35,886 bases of DNA from Methanobacteriota archaeon. Its GTDB lineage: Archaea; Methanobacteriota_B; Thermococci; Methanofastidiosales; Methanofastidiosaceae. The stretch spans positions 1 to 35,886 of the forward strand of contig JAMNZA010000055.1 in assembly GCA_023622545.1 (NCBI GenBank), written 5' to 3'. The translations under genes and the position numbers were made by a program. Below, piece after piece: positions 33,089 through 35,886 of this stretch (position 1 is its first letter; each line of letters starts with the position of its first letter). The notes under the pieces are model-generated. The model was not told the DNA's origin. It saw nothing but the letters and a program-made list of their open reading frames with translations, and made no database searches.

Positions 33089-34108
33089 ATGAAAGTTTCA
33101 GTTATTGGTGCTTCAGGTTATACTGGAGGAGAGTTGCTTAGATTATTAGTAAATCATCCTGAAGTGACTATTGATAGAATCACATCTGAGTCAAACGCTG
33201 GCTCATTTGTGCATATGATTCATCCAAATTTGAGAGGATTCAATATAAAATTCTCTTCGATAAAAGAATCTTTTGACTCTGACCTTGTTTTCTTTTGTTT
33301 GCCACATGGAGTCTCAATGGACTACCTAAGAGAATTCTATGATACAGGTGTAAAAATAATAGACCTTGGGGCAGATTTAAGATTAAAAAATAAAGAGGTA
33401 TACAAGTCTTGGTATGGTCTTGATCATAAGTGCCCAGAACTCTTAGAAGAAGCCGTATACGGTATTCCAGAAATCCATAGAGAAGAAATAAAGAAGACAA
33501 GATTAGTTGCAAATCCTGGATGTATTGCTACCTCAATGATTATGGCACTTTACCCATTAAGGCATTTAAATATAGATAAGGAAAGGATAGTAATTGACAG
33601 CAAGATAGGGTCTTCTGCATCTGGGGATTCATTCAGTGCATCTACTCATCACCCAGAGAGATCAAGAGCAATTAGATGTTACTCACCTATTTACCACAGA
33701 CATATAGCAGAAGTTGAGCAGGAAACCGGATTCAAAGTAACAATGGCGCCTCATGCTATTGAGATGGTAAGAGGAATATTCTCAACAATATACCTGTTCT
33801 TCAATCAGCCATATGATGAAAAAGAAATTAGGGGCATATATAGAGAATTCTCAGAAAAAAACAAATTCTTTAGAGTTGTAAAACAGAAAAAAGGAATTTA
33901 CAGGCACCCTGATCCCAAAATATTAACGGGTTCAAACTTCTGTGAAGTAGGATTTGAACTTGACAATGAAAACAGAAGAATGATTGTCTTTTCAGCTATT
34001 GATAACCTAATGAAAGGTGCCGCTGGTGCTGCCGTTCAGAACATGAACATAATGTATGGTCTTGAAGAAGACACAGGATTAAAATATATTGGATACCATC
34101 CAATTTAG
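33089..34108 (+). CDS. lysY: LysW-aminoadipate 6-phosphate reductase (ArgC family)
   Basis: LysY reduces the LysW-bound aminoadipyl phosphate to the semialdehyde with NADPH. The 339-aa protein has the dinucleotide motif VIGASGYTGGELLRLL and the catalytic cysteine in VANPGCIATSMIMALYPL. It also has DSKIGSSASG, HHPERSRAIRCYSPIYHRHIAEVEQE, the catalytic histidine region APHAIEMVRGIFST and DNLMKGAAGAAVQNMN. This is the same fold as N-acetylglutamyl-phosphate reductase; assignment as LysY rests on the operon. Shine-Dalgarno GAGGT overlaps the end of lysX. Confidence 0.94.
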   Translation: MKVSVIGASGYTGGELLRLLVNHPEVTIDRITSESNAGSFVHMIHPNLRGFNIKFSSIKESFDSDLVFFCLPHGVSMDYLREFYDTGVKIIDLGADLRLKNKEVYKSWYGLDHKCPELLEEAVYGIPEIHREEIKKTRLVANPGCIATSMIMALYPLRHLNIDKERIVIDSKIGSSASGDSFSASTHHPERSRAIRCYSPIYHRHIAEVEQETGFKVTMAPHAIEMVRGIFSTIYLFFNQPYDEKEIRGIYREFSEKNKFFRVVKQKKGIYRHPDPKILTGSNFCEVGFELDNENRRMIVFSAIDNLMKGAAGAAVQNMNIMYGLEEDTGLKYIGYHPI

Positions 34109-34116
34109 GTGATTTG

Positions 34117-34905
34117 ATGATTGTTATTAAGATTGGTGGAAGTCTTGGTACAGAAGTAGAAAGTTTAGCAAAGGAGATAGCTGAACTTGCAAAGAAGGAA
34201 AAGATAATTGTCGTTCATGGGGGATCATATGAGACAACAGAAATTTCCAAAAAGCTTGGAAAGGAAACTAAGTTTGTCACATCTGTATCTGGATTTAGGT
34301 CAAGGTACACTGATCTTGAAACAGTTCAAATTATGGAAATGGTAATGGCAGGAAAAATCAATAAAGAGCTTGTTAAGTTACTACAGAAATCAGGAGCGAA
34401 TGCATTTGGTCTTTCAGGTGCAGATGGTAAAGTCTTACTAGCTAAGAGAAAAGATTCAATTAAAATTATTGAAGATGGCAAAAAGAAAATCCTAAAGGAT
34501 GATTATACAGGAAAAGTTGAAAATGTCAACAAGGACCTCATTGACATATTGCTTGATAATGGATATTTACCAATTATTTGTCCTTTGGCAATTAGTCCTG
34601 AAGGAGATATTGTCAATACAGATGGAGACAGAGCGGCTGCTGCAATAGCATCAGCTTTATCGGCTGATTTAATAGTTATGACAAATGTCGATGGATTTCT
34701 AAAAGATGGAAAACTTGTAAGTGGACTAAATTTACTCCAGATCGATGAAGCATACTCCTTCGCCGATGGAGGAATGAAGAAAAAACTCCTTGCTGCAAAA
34801 GAAGCGATAGAACAGGGGAGTCCTAGAGTTATTATTGCAAGAGGTAATCTCAATAATTCTTTAGAAAATGCACTAAAGGGCAAGAGAACGGTGATTTCAA
34901 AATGA
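34117..34905 (+). CDS. lysZ: LysW-aminoadipate kinase (ArgB family)
   Basis: LysZ phosphorylates LysW-bound aminoadipate. The ORF track uses TTG 34114. ATG 34117 behind AGGTGAT (34107-34113) is the better start, giving 262 aa. The amino-acid-kinase fold is shown by VIKIGGSLG, IIVVHGGSYETTEISKKLG, ADLIVMTNVDGFLKDGKLV and DGGMKKKLLAAKEAIEQG. It could also act on LysW-glutamate for arginine synthesis. The 3' end overlaps lysJ (ATGA), and the lysJ ribosome site GGTGAT lies inside lysZ. Confidence 0.94.
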   Translation: MIVIKIGGSLGTEVESLAKEIAELAKKEKIIVVHGGSYETTEISKKLGKETKFVTSVSGFRSRYTDLETVQIMEMVMAGKINKELVKLLQKSGANAFGLSGADGKVLLAKRKDSIKIIEDGKKKILKDDYTGKVENVNKDLIDILLDNGYLPIICPLAISPEGDIVNTDGDRAAAAIASALSADLIVMTNVDGFLKDGKLVSGLNLLQIDEAYSFADGGMKKKLLAAKEAIEQGSPRVIIARGNLNNSLENALKGKRTVISK

Positions 34906-35886
34906 TGTACAAAGACTTAGAAGAAAAATATGGTAGCGGAGTCTACTATAAGAGAGATGTTGAAATCATATCTGGTAAAGGGGTTTATCTTTACGATAGC
35001 CAAGGCAATGAATACATTGATTGTGTAGCTGGTCATGGAGTTTGTCTATTTGGTCATTCACACCCAAAGATAGTCCAAGCGATAAAGGACCAGTCTGATG
35101 TGCTTATATCCTGCCCAGAGATTTTTTACAATGATAAAAGGGCAGAACTTTTAGAAAAGATTGCCGAAATAACTCCTAAGGGGCTTACAAAAACATTTCT
35201 TTCTAACTCAGGTGCTGAAGCTGTAGAAGCGGCTTTAAAATTTTCTAGAAAGATTACTGGAAAAACAGATATCATTTCATTTACATTTGGATTTCATGGA
35301 AGGACAATGGGGGCACTTTCTGCTACGTGGAAAGCAGAATACAAAAAACCATTCTTGCCCTTAGTACCTGGTTTTTGTCATACTGCATATAACAATCTAG
35401 AGAAACTTCAAGAAGTAATTACGGATAATACTGCCGCCATAATCGTAGAGCCTGTTCAGGGAGAGGGCGGAGTTAAACCTGCTAATATGGATTTTATTAA
35501 GGGAATAAGAGAAATTTGTGATCAAAAAGGAATATTGATGATTGTTGATGAGGTACAAACTGGATTCGGTAGGACTGGTGAACTATTCGCTATAAATAGG
35601 TATAATATATCCCCTGATATTTTATGTCTTGGAAAAGGGATAGCTGGTGGTATACCCATGGGGGCTACTGTTGTAAGAGAAGATCTTGCAAATCTCGAGA
35701 AAGGTGAGCATGGCTCTACTTTTGGAGGAAATCCCTTAGCATGCAACGCTTCCCTTGCAGCTATAAAAACGTTGAAAGAAGAGAAACTTGTTGAAAAATC
35801 AAAAGAAAATGGAGAATACTTCATTTCACAACTTAAGAAAAATATCGATGAAACATCTTACAAAGAGATAAGGGGTCTTGGCCTTA
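34902..35886 (+). CDS. lysJ: LysW-aminoadipate semialdehyde transaminase (partial)
   Basis: This gene runs off the right edge and is therefore missing from the ORF track; 328 codons are visible. It is a class III PLP aminotransferase of the ArgD/LysJ type, forming LysW-lysine with glutamate as amino donor. Visible motifs are YIDCVAGHGVCLFGHSHP, FLSNSGAEAVEAALKFSRK (cofactor phosphate site), FGFHGRTMGALSAT and VEPVQGEGGVKPA. MIVDEVQTGFGRTG has the PLP-binding Asp216, LCLGKGIAGGIPMGA has the Schiff-base Lys245, and HGSTFGGNPLACNASLAAI follows. The start is ATG at 34902 (or the adjacent ATG 34905), behind GGTGAT inside lysZ. The hydrolase LysK that would release lysine is not in the window and may follow. 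Confidence 0.94.
   Translation, partial: MMYKDLEEKYGSGVYYKRDVEIISGKGVYLYDSQGNEYIDCVAGHGVCLFGHSHPKIVQAIKDQSDVLISCPEIFYNDKRAELLEKIAEITPKGLTKTFLSNSGAEAVEAALKFSRKITGKTDIISFTFGFHGRTMGALSATWKAEYKKPFLPLVPGFCHTAYNNLEKLQEVITDNTAAIIVEPVQGEGGVKPANMDFIKGIREICDQKGILMIVDEVQTGFGRTGELFAINRYNISPDILCLGKGIAGGIPMGATVVREDLANLEKGEHGSTFGGNPLACNASLAAIKTLKEEKLVEKSKENGEYFISQLKKNIDETSYKEIRGLGL

Noticed and set aside
35522-35824. 100-aa minus-strand ORF at the right edge
   Set aside because: It is the antisense shadow of lysJ, which is absent from the track only because it has no stop within the window.

Overview
The window is archaeal DNA. It is AT-rich and begins with the 5' half of a 16S rRNA gene on the minus strand that carries the archaeal 5' signature (TCCGGTTGATCCTGCCGGA on the RNA strand). 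It encodes Alba chromatin protein, archaeal FAICAR synthetase (PurP), the methanogen-type HdrABC/MvhD electron-bifurcating module and the LysW-dependent lysine pathway. TATA boxes sit about 25 bases before start codons. This fits an anaerobic euryarchaeon with methanogen-type redox enzymes. The mix of Hdr/Mvh with a Thermococcus-like LysW cluster recalls lineages such as Methanofastidiosa, but that placement is a guess; a 16S search would settle it.

Layout. 1-682: 16S rRNA (partial, minus) with a TATA-driven leader up to about 885. 920-4024: two CBS-domain proteins, one with a zinc ribbon; a divergent arginase-fold protein; an Alba-ferredoxin pair. 4196-8892: UvrB, CutA, an unrecognised 176-aa protein, a Nif3-like protein and PurP. 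8981-20511: de novo purine genes purH, purC-S-L-Q-F-D, purE and purM, with a membrane methyltransferase and a CxxC-x17-CxxC zinc protein between them. 20633-25241: hdrA-hdrC-hdrB-mvhD with a hydrogenase maturation protease, then a convergent thioredoxin-like gene. 25345-27855: an iron-sulfur flavoprotein with a second, altered PurP paralogue; opposite them a receiver-only response regulator and an Lrp/AsnC regulator. 27969-35886: a contiguous lysine operon, lysW-homocitrate synthase-homoaconitase large and small-homoisocitrate dehydrogenase-lysX-lysY-lysZ-lysJ (cut by the window end).

How it works together. The purine block supplies most steps from PRPP to IMP; no GAR transformylase or adenylosuccinate lyase is in the window. 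The AICAR formylation step is encoded twice, by a complete folate-type PurH and by PurP. The lysine operon builds alpha-aminoadipate from 2-oxoglutarate and converts it to lysine on the LysW carrier. Both the divergent Lrp regulator and the first enzyme (homocitrate synthase) carry the same kind of RAM ligand-binding domain, so transcription and flux may respond to the same amino acid. The promoter between them holds three helically spaced copies of a TTACGRT motif.

Translation signals come in two modes. Most first genes of transcription units look leaderless (TATA 23-29 bases from the start codon), whereas internal operon genes use GGTGAT-type Shine-Dalgarno sites, several of which contain the stop codon of the preceding gene. 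No stretch over 300 bases lacks a gene. I saw no CRISPR array, insertion sequence, prophage or tRNA.
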